Assembly (NCBI GenBank): GCA_002354055.1
Contig: DEKW01000009.1
Location: 1 to 64,000, forward strand
Source of the DNA: Bacteroidales bacterium UBA2712
GTDB taxonomy: Bacteria; Bacteroidota; Bacteroidia; Bacteroidales; Paludibacteraceae
Reading direction: 5' to 3'
DNA length: 64,000 nucleotides
Shown: piece by piece, positions 17,119 to 25,005 of the stretch
Layout: each line of letters begins with the position of its first letter
Position numbering within the stretch: position 1 is the stretch's first letter
The notes under the pieces: model-generated
Seen by the model: the letters and a program-made list of their open reading frames with translations, nothing else
Told to the model about the DNA's origin: nothing
Database searches by the model: none
Translations under genes and position numbers: made by a program

Positions 17119-17446
17119 GACGAAGCAATATATCACCCTCATCTTGGTGTACTTGTTTTACGCCAGTATCTCTGTGATCCTCAAATATACGGGCTTGCAG
17201 GAGCCCTTGACGCTCTCCTGGTGCATGGGTTTTGCGGGGCTCATCCTTACGCTCGGCATCTATGCCGTCGTATGGCAGCAGATCCTCAAACGCATCGATC
17301 TCGGCACCGCTTATATGTTCAAGGGCGCGAGCCTGATCTTCATCATGCTGCTCTTGTACCTGTGTTTCGGCGAACCGATCACGCCGATGAAGATGATCGG
17401 AACGGGTATCATCGTGGTGGGCATCGCCCTATACGCCAAGGCATAA
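17111..17446 (+). CDS. SMR/EmrE-like half transporter (first of a pair)
   Basis: A 111-residue four-helix protein of the small multidrug resistance / EamA half-size family (MSKTKQYITLILVYLFYASISV...). It contains YMFKGASLIFIMLLLYLCFGEPITPMKMIG split over helices 3 and 4, as in ArnE/ArnF. In glycan clusters such pairs flip undecaprenyl-phosphate-linked sugars across the inner membrane. The ATG at 17111 overlaps the acyltransferase stop. A second homologous gene follows after 2 nt, suggesting a heterodimer. Confidence 0.8.
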   Translation: MSKTKQYITLILVYLFYASISVILKYTGLQEPLTLSWCMGFAGLILTLGIYAVVWQQILKRIDLGTAYMFKGASLIFIMLLLYLCFGEPITPMKMIGTGIIVVGIALYAKA

Positions 17447-17448
17447 TT

Positions 17449-17781
17449 ATGGGATATCTCTTAGTCGTTATAAGTACCCTTATGGGAGCTGCGAGCCAGA
17501 TGATGCTCAAGCGCAGCGCGCAGCAGCGGTACGCGTCCTGGTGGCGTGAGTACATCAATATTTGGGTCATCTCCGGCTATAGCATTATGGTGCTTAGCCT
17601 GCTGATCAATCTCTGGGCGATTCATATCGGCGTCTTGGCGCAGGAGGTCAGCATCATCGAGTGTATCAACTATCTCCTGATTCCGCTGGGAGCGTGGTGG
17701 ATATTCAAAGAGCCCATCACGCGGCGTAAGATGGTAGCTATCGGAATTATTATTGTTGGAGTAATTGTATTTTTCTTATGA
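17449..17781 (+). CDS. SMR/EmrE-like half transporter (second of a pair)
   Basis: A 110-residue four-helix protein similar to its upstream neighbour: MGYLLVVISTLMGAASQMML at the start and IPLGAWWIFKEPITRRKMVA before the last helix. The E-P-I-T turn is shared by both partners. Predicted inner-membrane partner in a heterodimeric Und-P-sugar flippase like ArnEF. The stop overlaps the aminotransferase ATG (ATGA). Confidence 0.8.
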   Translation: MGYLLVVISTLMGAASQMMLKRSAQQRYASWWREYINIWVISGYSIMVLSLLINLWAIHIGVLAQEVSIIECINYLLIPLGAWWIFKEPITRRKMVAIGIIIVGVIVFFL

Positions 17782-18923
17782 TAAATTTTAATCAACCTCA
17801 TCTCACGGGCAAAGAAGCCCATTACATGTACGAAGCGGTCTTTGCCGGTAAGTTGTCCGGTAACGGCAAGTTTACCAAGCGCTGCCAGGCGTGGTTTGAA
17901 GAGCGGTACGGTTTTCGTAAGACGCTCTTGACGACTTCCGGTACGGACGCGCTGGAGATGTGCGCCATGCTGTGCGAGTTAAAACCCGGCGACGAAGTAA
18001 TTATTCCTTCTTATACCTTCGTCTCTACGGCGTTGGCATTCTTGCGTGAGGGAGCAAAGGTGGTTTTTGCGGATAGCATGAAACGCAATCCGAACCTCGA
18101 TGCTGAGACGCTTGAGGCACTTGTCACACCACGTACAAAAGTCATCGTTCCGGTACATTATGCCGGCGTGGCGTGCGACATGGATGCTATCATGGTGGTC
18201 GCTGAGAAGCATCACCTCCTCGTCGTCGAAGATGCCGCCCAAGCCATCGACTCCTACTACACATCAAACATCACACATCAAACATCTCCCCTCGGCGGCA
18301 TCGGCCATCTTGCGGCGTTTAGTTTTCATGAGACGAAGAATGTGACCGCCGGAGGTGAAGGAGGTCTGCTGGTGGTCAATGACGAGCGTTTTGTACGCCG
18401 TGCGGAGATCATATGGGAGAAGGGTACGAACCGCGCGGAGTTTTTCCGTGGTGAAGTGAATAAGTACGGTTGGGTCGATATGGGGTCGTCCTTCCTTCCG
18501 AGCGAAGTGAATGCGGCGTTCCTCTGGGCGCAGCTGGAGAATATCGAAGATATCCAAGCCAAGCGTAAGACCCTCTGGGAGACGTACTACAAGCGGCTTG
18601 CACCGTTAGCGGCAAAGGGAGCTTTCACGCTGCCGGACATCCCGGAGTATGCGACGAATAACGCCCATATGTTCTATATTGTCCTGCCGTCGCTGGAAGC
18701 GCGTACGGCGCTGATCAAGTACCTCAAAGAGAGCGGAGTAGGGGCGGTCTTCCATTACCTGAGTCTGCACTCCAGTGAGTATTACAAGGACAAACACGAC
18801 GGTCGTGCGTTGCCGCAATGCGACCGCTATGCGGATTGTCTGGTGCGCTTGCCGTTGTTCTATGATCTGACGATAGAGGAAGTAAATCATATATGCGATC
18901 TTATCAATACATACTTTCAATAA
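17778..18923 (+). CDS. wecE: DegT/DnrJ/EryC1 aminotransferase, WecE-like
   Basis: A 381-residue PLP enzyme. FHETKN (about 182-187) holds the PLP lysine and is the signature of WecE/RffA, which converts dTDP-4-keto-6-deoxyglucose to the 4-amino sugar. TTSGTDALEM (about 53-62) and VVEDAAQAIDSYY (about 153-165) are the cofactor-binding motifs. Relative to E. coli WecE, as remembered, there is a short extra loop (SNITHQTSP, about 165-173) encoded by a 14-bp tandem repeat. A 4-amino sugar would be a substrate for the acyltransferase or the ATP-grasp ligase in the same run. Overlaps the next gene by 31 nt. Confidence 0.85.
   Translation: MINFNQPHLTGKEAHYMYEAVFAGKLSGNGKFTKRCQAWFEERYGFRKTLLTTSGTDALEMCAMLCELKPGDEVIIPSYTFVSTALAFLREGAKVVFADSMKRNPNLDAETLEALVTPRTKVIVPVHYAGVACDMDAIMVVAEKHHLLVVEDAAQAIDSYYTSNITHQTSPLGGIGHLAAFSFHETKNVTAGGEGGLLVVNDERFVRRAEIIWEKGTNRAEFFRGEVNKYGWVDMGSSFLPSEVNAAFLWAQLENIEDIQAKRKTLWETYYKRLAPLAAKGAFTLPDIPEYATNNAHMFYIVLPSLEARTALIKYLKESGVGAVFHYLSLHSSEYYKDKHDGRALPQCDRYADCLVRLPLFYDLTIEEVNHICDLINTYFQ
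18259..18286. repeat. 14-bp perfect tandem repeat x2 inside wecE
   Basis: Two identical copies of ACACATCAAACATC encode the loop just before the conserved GGIGH segment. The 28 bp replaces a short surface loop and leaves the frame intact. Confidence 0.9.
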
Positions 18924-20479
18924 GCCTTCTCGTCTTCACTCTTGCGTGGTCGCTGATGCACGTGTTTGCTGGTTACGGCAACCCGCTGGACCCGTGTTTC
19001 TGGCTGTATAGGTATGAGACGCTCACGGGTGGTTGGATGACGGTCGGTACGCTGCTGACGGGCGGTTTGTTTGTGCGGCTTTTCGGAGCGCACCTGTTGC
19101 CGCTGCGCATCCTTGGATGGCTCTGTACGACGGCGGCTATCGCGCTGCCTTACTGCGCGCTGCAGAACCGTGAGGGAAGGAGAAACAACCTCCATTGGTT
19201 GGCTATCGCTTTCGGACTTATGGGCTACGGTGCTTTTCAGGAGTTCAGCCCCGGCACGCTCAGCGTCCTACTTTTGTCCGCTCTTTGGGTAACATCCCTT
19301 CGTCCCCTTACCCCTCACCCCTCACCCCTTTCCCCTGTCCTCCTCGGTCTCGCTATTGCGGCACGTTTTCCGAATATATTGGCCTTATTGGTGCTTATCC
19401 CCATATGGAAGAAGAAAAGCTTATGGAATATACCTATTGCTGCTGTGGTGGCAGGGCTCATTTATCTCCTTGGGGCACTCTTCCTTACGCCGGCGCCTGT
19501 TGATCCGGCGATGGGCAGCCATGGAATAGGAGAGATGATTTCTAAACTATGGGAGAATGGCGGCAAGGTGGTTGGTTATGCCCTTATGTGGCTTGGTGTG
19601 ATCGCAATCCCATCATTAAGCAGCTCTGCTGCGGCTCATTTAGCAACGAAGTTGCGAATCAATTCATCATTTATTTTTCTCATCCTCGGTATCGCTATGG
19701 GCGCGGCGCTTTGCTACTACGTCACGTATGTGCCGGCGGTTCATCAGTGGTATAATTTCGACTTGACGTACCTCATCTCTGTGGGATGTCTGACGTTAGC
19801 GGCAATGACGAAACGCAAAGAACTGCTCTTCGGTACGGCTTTCTGTCTCGTTGCCACTTTAGGTACCGACACGGCGTGGCTCAAACTCTTCCCTGTCTCG
19901 CTATGCCTTCTGCCGGTAGCTGCAGCGGCTTATGAACCGAAGATGCGCCAATATCTCCTCCCGGCGCTCATCGGTCTGACGGCGGCGGCGATGATGCGTT
20001 TTCGGGTTAACTCCATAGGGGACTACAACCTCGCTCATGCGAATGTCGTTTCGACCGTCGCGCCTTATGAGGGTATATGTATTCGCGAGGTGGACGAACG
20101 CCAATTGACGCAATACAAGACCGACTACGATTCGCTCAAGACCGATAGCACAACGATCTTGGCTTTAGGTCGCGACCATCACCGCATGAGAACGGTTACG
20201 GGCTGTCAAGCGGCGCGGTATAATGAGTTTTGGTCCAATATCTTTGACTCCGTCTATACCGATAAGTACCGCGCGATCATACGCGCAGAGCGACCGATTG
20301 TCTTCTGCTCTTTTTCTCCCGGGTTCAAGACCAAGCCCACATACAAAGATACCAAAAGCGCCATGGAAAATATGTTGCGCGAAGAAGGTTATCGGGAGAT
20401 AGACCGGAAGAAATACAAATACATGATTTATATACCTAACGACCAACTATCAACGACCGATGATCCAGAAGTTCAATGA
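18893..20479 (+). CDS. Polytopic membrane protein, possible GT-C or lipid-linked glycan protein
   Basis: A 528-residue protein with about nine to ten membrane helices in residues 1-370 and a C-terminal soluble domain (about 375-528). Its position directly after GT2, SMR pair and aminotransferase genes suggests the periplasmic glycosyltransferase that uses the flipped sugar, as ArnT does in the Arn pathway; no catalytic motif can be pointed to, so this is inference. A C-rich 7-bp repeat (19304-19338) encodes a Pro/Ser/Leu loop between helices. The start overlaps wecE by 31 nt and the end overlaps holA by 20 nt. Confidence 0.6.
   Translation: MRSYQYILSISLLVFTLAWSLMHVFAGYGNPLDPCFWLYRYETLTGGWMTVGTLLTGGLFVRLFGAHLLPLRILGWLCTTAAIALPYCALQNREGRRNNLHWLAIAFGLMGYGAFQEFSPGTLSVLLLSALWVTSLRPLTPHPSPLSPVLLGLAIAARFPNILALLVLIPIWKKKSLWNIPIAAVVAGLIYLLGALFLTPAPVDPAMGSHGIGEMISKLWENGGKVVGYALMWLGVIAIPSLSSSAAAHLATKLRINSSFIFLILGIAMGAALCYYVTYVPAVHQWYNFDLTYLISVGCLTLAAMTKRKELLFGTAFCLVATLGTDTAWLKLFPVSLCLLPVAAAAYEPKMRQYLLPALIGLTAAAMMRFRVNSIGDYNLAHANVVSTVAPYEGICIREVDERQLTQYKTDYDSLKTDSTTILALGRDHHRMRTVTGCQAARYNEFWSNIFDSVYTDKYRAIIRAERPIVFCSFSPGFKTKPTYKDTKSAMENMLREEGYREIDRKKYKYMIYIPNDQLSTTDDPEVQ
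19304..19338. repeat. 7-bp C-rich tandem repeat x5 in a membrane-protein gene
   Basis: Five units of the form CCCCTNN (CCCCTTA, CCCCTCA, CCCCTCA, CCCCTTT, CCCCTGT) encode a Pro-rich loop. Unit length is not a multiple of three, but the frame stays open. Confidence 0.8.
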
Positions 20480-21494
20480 TATCATGCGCTCGCTGCAAGC
20501 GGGCACTTATGCGCCGATTTATATCCTCTGCGGCGAAGAACCCTATTATAGCGACCGGGTGTATTCGTTTATTGCGGAGAATGCCTTGGATGAGATGGCG
20601 CGGGAGTTTGACCAACAGGTCCTTTACGGACGTGATCTGCCCGGAGCGGATATCTCTCCGGTTATCGGAGCTGCACGGGGTTTTGCGATGATGGGAGGAC
20701 GCAAGGTGATAATCGTGCGCGAAGCGCAGGCAATCAAGAAATGGGAGGCGCTGGAGGCGTATCTCTCGGTTATCATGCCCCAGACCGTACTCGTCATCTG
20801 CTATAACGGCAAACCCGACAAACGCCAGGGGGTATGGAAGAAACTGACCGACCATCCGCAGGTCGTATGGCTGCAATCGGACAAGCTTCGTGACTACGAG
20901 GTGGAGAAATGGATCAACGCCTATATCGCCGATTACAATGCATCCAACGGCGGAACACTGAAGATCGACCCTCGTATTGCTCCGCTTTTGGCGGACCATT
21001 TGGGTACAGACCTCTCGGCGATTGTAGGTGCGTTGCAGAAACTTATCGACGGCCGGCCGGAAGGTGTCAACACCATCGATGCTGCCCTCGTGGAGCGGAA
21101 TATCGGTATCTCGAAGGATTATAATATTATGGAACTGCAGGCAGCGTTGATACGCGGCGATGTAGCGAAAGCGAACCGTATTGCGCAGTATTTCGGCGGT
21201 TCGAAGGACCATCCCATGATTCGCGAGTTGGCGCCGTTATATACCTTCTTCTCGAATCTGTTGATGTACCATTATATGCCGGTAAAAGCCCCGGCTGTGG
21301 TGGCGAAGGAATTAGGAATTAACCCGTATTTCGTACGGGATTACGAGACGGCAGCGAAGCGTTACCCTGCCGGAAAGGTGTTTCTTATCATCGGCTATTT
21401 GCGGGAGACCGACGCGCGCTTAAAGGGCGTCAATAACCCCTCAGCGAAGGACCCCGACTTGTGGAAAGAACTCATCTTCAAAATCATGCACTAA
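20460..21494 (+). CDS. holA: DNA polymerase III subunit delta
   Basis: A 344-residue clamp-loader subunit. The N-terminal region has YILCGEEPYYSDR (about 21-33), the degenerate nucleotide-fold beginning of HolA, followed by GGRKVIIVREAQ (about 80-91) and a conserved C-terminal helical part (ELAPLYTFFSNLL... at about 255). It opens the sliding clamp with tau/gamma and delta-prime. The start overlaps the end of the previous membrane-protein gene by 20 nt, and the last 54 nt overlap the convergent DUF4296 gene. Confidence 0.9.
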   Translation: MIQKFNDIMRSLQAGTYAPIYILCGEEPYYSDRVYSFIAENALDEMAREFDQQVLYGRDLPGADISPVIGAARGFAMMGGRKVIIVREAQAIKKWEALEAYLSVIMPQTVLVICYNGKPDKRQGVWKKLTDHPQVVWLQSDKLRDYEVEKWINAYIADYNASNGGTLKIDPRIAPLLADHLGTDLSAIVGALQKLIDGRPEGVNTIDAALVERNIGISKDYNIMELQAALIRGDVAKANRIAQYFGGSKDHPMIRELAPLYTFFSNLLMYHYMPVKAPAVVAKELGINPYFVRDYETAAKRYPAGKVFLIIGYLRETDARLKGVNNPSAKDPDLWKELIFKIMH

Positions 21495-21962
21495 AGGCTG
21501 CCAATGCGTCGGCATGCCGTTTCGCGTGACCCATAGGATGCTGTCTAAGTCCGATTTGTGAAACTCCGGCGTGACAATCGTCTCGCTCGCCGGTTCTGTC
21601 TCTGCGGCTAACAATAACCCGTTTTCCTCCAGGAAGCGGGTTTCTTCATCTTTGAGTTCTGCCATCACTTTGGGGTAGATCTTGTCGAAGAGTTGCGGGT
21701 GTGCCGTGTACCAGACGATGGACGAGTCGAATTGTGCCTGGGTGATGCCGTGTTTCTTCAGCACCTGCGCGTAGTAGAGGTTCTTCTCCTCGATGGAGGC
21801 GTTCTGCAGGCCGGATATCTGGAGCAATGCGTCGGTCTTATGCAGATCAACCAAGACCTCGCGCATCTCACCCGAGTGTAAGATCCCTTTCGGCCGGCAA
21901 CCCGACAGAGTAAAGAATAAGGAATAAAGAATAAGGACGAATATGTATTTATTGAGCTTCAT
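21441..21962 (-). CDS. DUF4296 lipoprotein
   Basis: A 173-residue predicted lipoprotein. MKLNKYIFVLILYSLFFTLSGC is the signal peptide and lipobox, ending at Cys22; part of it is encoded by a 14-bp tandem repeat. The mature part matches DUF4296 (LHKTDALLQISG, then a helical region with WYTAHPQLFDKIYPKVM). Such proteins commonly sit next to lspA in Bacteroidota. Function unknown. Its 5' end overlaps lspA by 14 nt and its 3' end overlaps holA on the other strand by 54 nt, so a terminator between them is unlikely. Confidence 0.8.
   Translation of the reverse strand: MKLNKYIFVLILYSLFFTLSGCRPKGILHSGEMREVLVDLHKTDALLQISGLQNASIEEKNLYYAQVLKKHGITQAQFDSSIVWYTAHPQLFDKIYPKVMAELKDEETRFLEENGLLLAAETEPASETIVTPEFHKSDLDSILWVTRNGMPTHWQPLVHDFEDEFFPQVGVLR
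21911..21938. repeat. 14-bp tandem repeat x2 in a lipoprotein signal peptide
   Basis: Two copies of TAAAGAATAAGGA plus one variable base (plus-strand orientation) encode the LILYSLFFTL core of the signal peptide on the minus strand. Confidence 0.75.
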
Positions 21963-22539
21963 TTTTGTCTTGATTCTTGACTCCTGCATCCTTATTCAAC
22001 TCCTTCATATAAAGAAGTAGTATGACCGCTACGGCGCAGGTGATGCAACTGTCTGCGAAGTTAAACACCGGTCGGAAGAACAGTACCTCGCCGGCGCTGT
22101 TACGGATGAGCGGGAAGTAGAACATATCTACCACTTTGCCGTAGAACCAGCCTGCGTAGCCGAAGAGTTTGCCGTAGAACACGCAATCAATGATGTTTCC
22201 CAACGCTCCGGCGATGATAAAAGCGATGGTGGCGATGTAGCCTGTCTTGGCTTTCTGTTTGTAGATCAGCGTATGGATATACCATCCGAGCAAGCCGACC
22301 GCCAAGAGCCGGAAGAGCGTCAGCGCTAACTTCGAGAACCACTCGATGCCGAATGCCATGCCGTTGTTCTCCACGAAGCACAGCCAGAACCACGAGGTCA
22401 CCTCATGGCTCTCGCCTAATGCAAAATGCGTAGCGATATAGAGCTTGATCGCCTGATCAATAATCAGGGAACCTAAGACAATCGCGATTACAAGCCAAAC
22501 TTGGCTTTTACTTCGTCTAATCGATCCAGTTTCTCCCAT
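21949..22539 (-). CDS. lspA: Lipoprotein signal peptidase
   Basis: A 196-residue inner-membrane aspartyl protease with four helices. Conserved blocks are NNGMAFGI (about 58-65), GNIIDCVFYG (about 112-121) with one catalytic Asp, and FRPVFNFADSCI (about 155-166) with the second. It cleaves prolipoprotein signal peptides after diacylglyceryl transfer. The C-terminal tail is charged (KNQDKNEAQ). The start at 22539 overlaps metK by 52 nt, unusually long, but no later start would keep the first helix. Confidence 0.93.
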   Translation of the reverse strand: MGETGSIRRSKSQVWLVIAIVLGSLIIDQAIKLYIATHFALGESHEVTSWFWLCFVENNGMAFGIEWFSKLALTLFRLLAVGLLGWYIHTLIYKQKAKTGYIATIAFIIAGALGNIIDCVFYGKLFGYAGWFYGKVVDMFYFPLIRNSAGEVLFFRPVFNFADSCITCAVAVILLLYMKELNKDAGVKNQDKNEAQ

Positions 22540-23768
22540 GTGAATAATTCTACTTTGCGTTCAAACGTATTGCCGTCGGAGTCGAAGAAAGTCTTCGTTA
22601 CGACTTCGTTCGTGCGGCCTACATGACCGTATTTGGCGGTCTCTTCGTACATCGGTTGCGTCAGTTTCAGGTCACGGATGATGGCCGCAGGACGGAGGTC
22701 AAAGAGTTCCGATACCTTCTGCGCAATCTCCGCATCGGACAGTTTCACTTGCGCTGTACCGTAAGTGTTGACGTAGAGCGAAACCGGCTCGGCTACGCCG
22801 ATAGCGTAACTCACTTGTACCAAGGCCTCGTGCGCTACACCGGCAGCTACCAAGTGTTTGGCGATCCACCGTGACGCATAAGCCGCCGAGCGATCGACCT
22901 TCGAAGGGTCCTTGCCGCTGAAAGCACCGCCTCCGTGAGCACCGCGACCGCCGTAGGTGTCCACGATGATCTTACGGCCTGTCAGACCCGTGTCGCCGTG
23001 AGGACCGCCGATGACGAAGTTTCCTGTCGGGTTCACCAACAGCTTCGCGTGCTTGTCCTCTAAAAAGGCATGGAGTAGGTGGCTATAACGGCTGTCACGC
23101 GTCGCAACACGCGGCAGGAGGATCTCGATGATGTCTCGCTTGATCATCTCCGGCGTGACGCCTTCGTCATGCTGCGTACTCAGTACGATAGTGTCGATAC
23201 GTACCGGGCGCTGTCCGCATGGCTTTCCGTCTCGGTCACGGACCGCGTCATACTCGATGGTCACCTGACTCTTACTGTCCGGGCGGAGGTAAAGCATCTG
23301 CTTGCCTTCCTTGCGGATACGCGCGAGCGTATAAACTAAGGTGTGCGCCAAGTCCAGCGTCAAGGGCATGAAGTTATCCGTTTCGTCCGTCGCGTAACCG
23401 AACATCATTCCCTGGTCACCGGCACCTTGTTCCTCCGCTACCTCGCGGCTCACGCCCATGTTGATGTCCTGGCTCTGCGCGTGCAGGGCAGTCAGGATAC
23501 CGCAACTCTCCGCTTCGAACTTATACTCCGCTTTGGTGTAGCCGATCTCTGCGATGGTCTTACGGACGATCTTTTGAATATCCACCCATCCTTTGCAACT
23601 CACTTCGCCGGCGATGACCACCTGTCCGGTGGTACAGAGCGTCTCGCACGCCACGTGTGCGTGCTCGTCCTGCGCCAGCATGTTATCCAAGATCGCGTCC
23701 GAAATCTGGTCACTCACTTTATCCGGGTGTCCTTCCGACACCGATTCGCTTGTAAATAAATAATGCAT
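22488..23768 (-). CDS. metK: S-adenosylmethionine synthetase
   Basis: A 426-residue cytoplasmic enzyme making SAM from methionine and ATP. Motifs are FTSESVSEGHPDKV (residues 4-17), GDQGMMFGYATDET (about 113-126) and GGAFSGKDPSKVDRS (about 270-284). The start at 23768 (MHYLFTSES) is chosen since the frame upstream runs through a riboswitch terminator. The gene follows a SAM-II riboswitch and its intrinsic terminator, so SAM is expected to repress it by premature termination. A 15-bp repeat lies between terminator and start codon. Confidence 0.97.
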   Translation of the reverse strand: MHYLFTSESVSEGHPDKVSDQISDAILDNMLAQDEHAHVACETLCTTGQVVIAGEVSCKGWVDIQKIVRKTIAEIGYTKAEYKFEAESCGILTALHAQSQDINMGVSREVAEEQGAGDQGMMFGYATDETDNFMPLTLDLAHTLVYTLARIRKEGKQMLYLRPDSKSQVTIEYDAVRDRDGKPCGQRPVRIDTIVLSTQHDEGVTPEMIKRDIIEILLPRVATRDSRYSHLLHAFLEDKHAKLLVNPTGNFVIGGPHGDTGLTGRKIIVDTYGGRGAHGGGAFSGKDPSKVDRSAAYASRWIAKHLVAAGVAHEALVQVSYAIGVAEPVSLYVNTYGTAQVKLSDAEIAQKVSELFDLRPAAIIRDLKLTQPMYEETAKYGHVGRTNEVVTKTFFDSDGNTFERKVELFTWEKLDRLDEVKAKFGL

Positions 23769-23769
23769 A

Positions 23770-23812
23770 AAGTCATTTACTATTTGGTCATTTACCATGT
23801 ACCATTTTGGTA
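23770..23812. repeat. 15-bp MVNDQ-type repeat in the metK leader
   Basis: Two to three degenerate units of AATGGTAAATGACCA (minus strand), ending 1 nt before the metK ATG. In frame they would read MVNDQIVNDF. Confidence 0.75.
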
Positions 23813-23815
23813 TTT

Positions 23816-23854
23816 GGCAAAAATAAAACCACAAGCGACTGTTTGGTCTTGTGG
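23816..23854 (-). terminator. Intrinsic terminator of the metK riboswitch
   Basis: Stem CCACAAG / CTTGTGG followed on the minus strand by TTTTATTTTT. It is placed directly after the riboswitch and before metK. Confidence 0.85.
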
Positions 23855-23855
23855 C

Positions 23856-23906
23856 ACAAGTTTTAGCATTTTTTCACGAGGTTGCAAGCAGTCAAATCCA
23901 TCCTCT
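23856..23906 (-). promoter_or_regulatory. SAM-II riboswitch
   Basis: On the minus strand, stem P1 is GAGG / CCTC, enclosing GGATTTGACTGCTTGCAA, followed by GTGAAAAAATGCTAAAA. This matches the SAM-II pattern (P1, L1 with GAUUUAAC...UUGCAA, then ...AUGxxGCUAAAA) as I know it from metX/metK leaders in Bacteroidota and proteobacteria. With the downstream terminator it forms a transcription-attenuation switch. Confidence 0.85.
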
Positions 23907-23942
23907 TTCCGCCCGAAGGCGTGATTCTTTCAAAATCGGGTG

Positions 23943-23974
23943 CAAAGTTACAACAAAAATTGCACATACGCAAA
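23943..23974 (-). promoter_or_regulatory. metK promoter
   Basis: TTTG (23971-23974), 20-nt spacer beginning CGTATGTG, then TAACTTTG (23943-23950). The riboswitch begins about 35 nt downstream. Confidence 0.8.
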
Positions 23975-24432
23975 TTTTTCTGCGATTTTTTTTTCATGGC
24001 GGTATAAAATACCGCGATAATTAAAGAGCCGTAGGGCACAGCGTGGAGTATAAGCCCCTCGGAGACCGCGCGTCCCCAACGCAGCGGAAGTATGACGCGG
24101 GAAGCAAAAAAATCGCTCATTGGCGTATGTCCGGCAGGACGCGAACGTAGCTACGGGGGAATCGTTGTTTTTACATGACCATCACGGGACCATCTCCCGA
24201 GATAAACCCAAGAACAATTAAATGCCAGCCCTGCCTTGCCTTAAAAATATATAATTAATTTTTTGTTCTGTCCGTCCAGTCCGTCCTGCCTAGTCCTATA
24301 TGATTACAGGCATGGTTATTATTGTTTTATTGTTTATTATATATGTCCGAATTTCGCACAAAAGTAAACGGATTCCGTACAATCGTGTGCAAAATCCGTA
24401 CATGCTATCCGAAATCCGTACATTACACATGA
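23975..24432. other. Intergenic stretch with no recognised gene
   Basis: This contains a perfect small inverted repeat (CGGTAT AAA ATACCG, about 23999-24015), a GC-rich segment at 24025-24235 with possible pairing (CCGTAG near 24029, CTACGG near 24152) that could be a structured RNA but matches no family I can name, a 9-bp repeat CTGTCCGTC/CAGTCCGTC (24268-24290), and three copies of TCCGTACA at 20-21-bp spacing (24372-24422). Confidence 0.4.
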
Positions 24433-24789
24433 CTAAACCGGCACTCCATCGGGCTTCTCTTCTGATTTTTCGTCCGGATTTCGGTCAATGGGCTTTTCTT
24501 CAGGAGTTCCGGGAGCCAAATCTCGGTTTATTGTGCTGGTAATAAAGCCGTTATAGAAATGTAAGAAACCTTTCTGTTCTAATCGATTAACGATATCATT
24601 CATCGTGGAAGGGCTGGTGTGCAACACTTTTGCCAACCTGCGGATGGATCCATGCCATCCTTTCTTTCCTAACTCTTCCGACCGCGTCAGACCATGGATA
24701 TAGGCATATACAGCCGCATCGCCCAGCGGAAGTTGCATGTCCTCTAACATCCATGATTGTATAACGAAATAAAAACTTTTCCCTGCCAT
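24433..24789 (-). CDS. Small winged helix-turn-helix protein
   Basis: A 118-residue protein. Residues about 15-75 form a winged-HTH: LGDAAVYAYIHGLTRS, then IRRLAKVLHTSPSTMNDIVNRLEQKGFL, the recognition-helix type seen in MarR-like and replication-initiator N-terminal domains. The C-terminal 25 residues are Pro/Glu/Asp-rich and probably unstructured. The start at 24789 (MAGKSFYF) lies 24 nt after a clear promoter, so the leader is short. It sits alone in a patch of gene remnants. DNA-binding is likely; the target is unknown. Three TCCGTACA direct repeats just past its 3' end are possible sites. Confidence 0.65.
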   Translation of the reverse strand: MAGKSFYFVIQSWMLEDMQLPLGDAAVYAYIHGLTRSEELGKKGWHGSIRRLAKVLHTSPSTMNDIVNRLEQKGFLHFYNGFITSTINRDLAPGTPEEKPIDRNPDEKSEEKPDGVPV

Positions 24790-24812
24790 AACTCGTTTTT
24801 CTTTTGCGTCTG

Positions 24813-24844
24813 CAAAGGTACAATAAAAAATCGACATATGCAAA
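24813..24844 (-). promoter_or_regulatory. Promoter of the HTH gene
   Basis: TTTG (24841-24844), 20-nt spacer beginning CATATGTC, TACCTTTG (24813-24820). Confidence 0.75.
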
Positions 24845-24879
24845 TTTATGCCGATTTTCTATCATTTTTCTTCCTCCCT

Positions 24880-24985
24880 AACCTCAGCGCAACGTCAGCG
24901 CAAGGTCTGCTGATTTATGACCATTTGAACCGATGTTGAAACGAGGTCTAATCGATATAAAGCTTGTCTTCGCGGAGGATGAATA
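24880..24985 (-). pseudogene. Remnant of a surface-protein gene tail (copy 1)
   Basis: Minus-strand translation in one frame gives IFILREDKLYID and stop, which resembles the tail IFILRGEKVYTVDGRQ of the 2165-residue protein. In another frame the following bases read RPRFNIGSNGHKSADLAL. The second part is about 90 percent identical over about 75 bp to 25399-25473. No start codon or longer frame is present. Confidence 0.5.
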
Positions 24986-25005
24986 TCTATTATGGAAAAA
25001 AAATA

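Noticed and set aside
23769..23834. N-terminal extension of MetK beginning MWFYFCQIPKWYMVNDQ
   Set aside because: It would translate through the riboswitch terminator and the 15-bp repeat; MetK normally starts at MHYLFTSES.
23863..24120. An 85-codon minus-strand frame upstream of metK
   Set aside because: It overlaps the metK promoter and SAM-II aptamer and has no coding signature.
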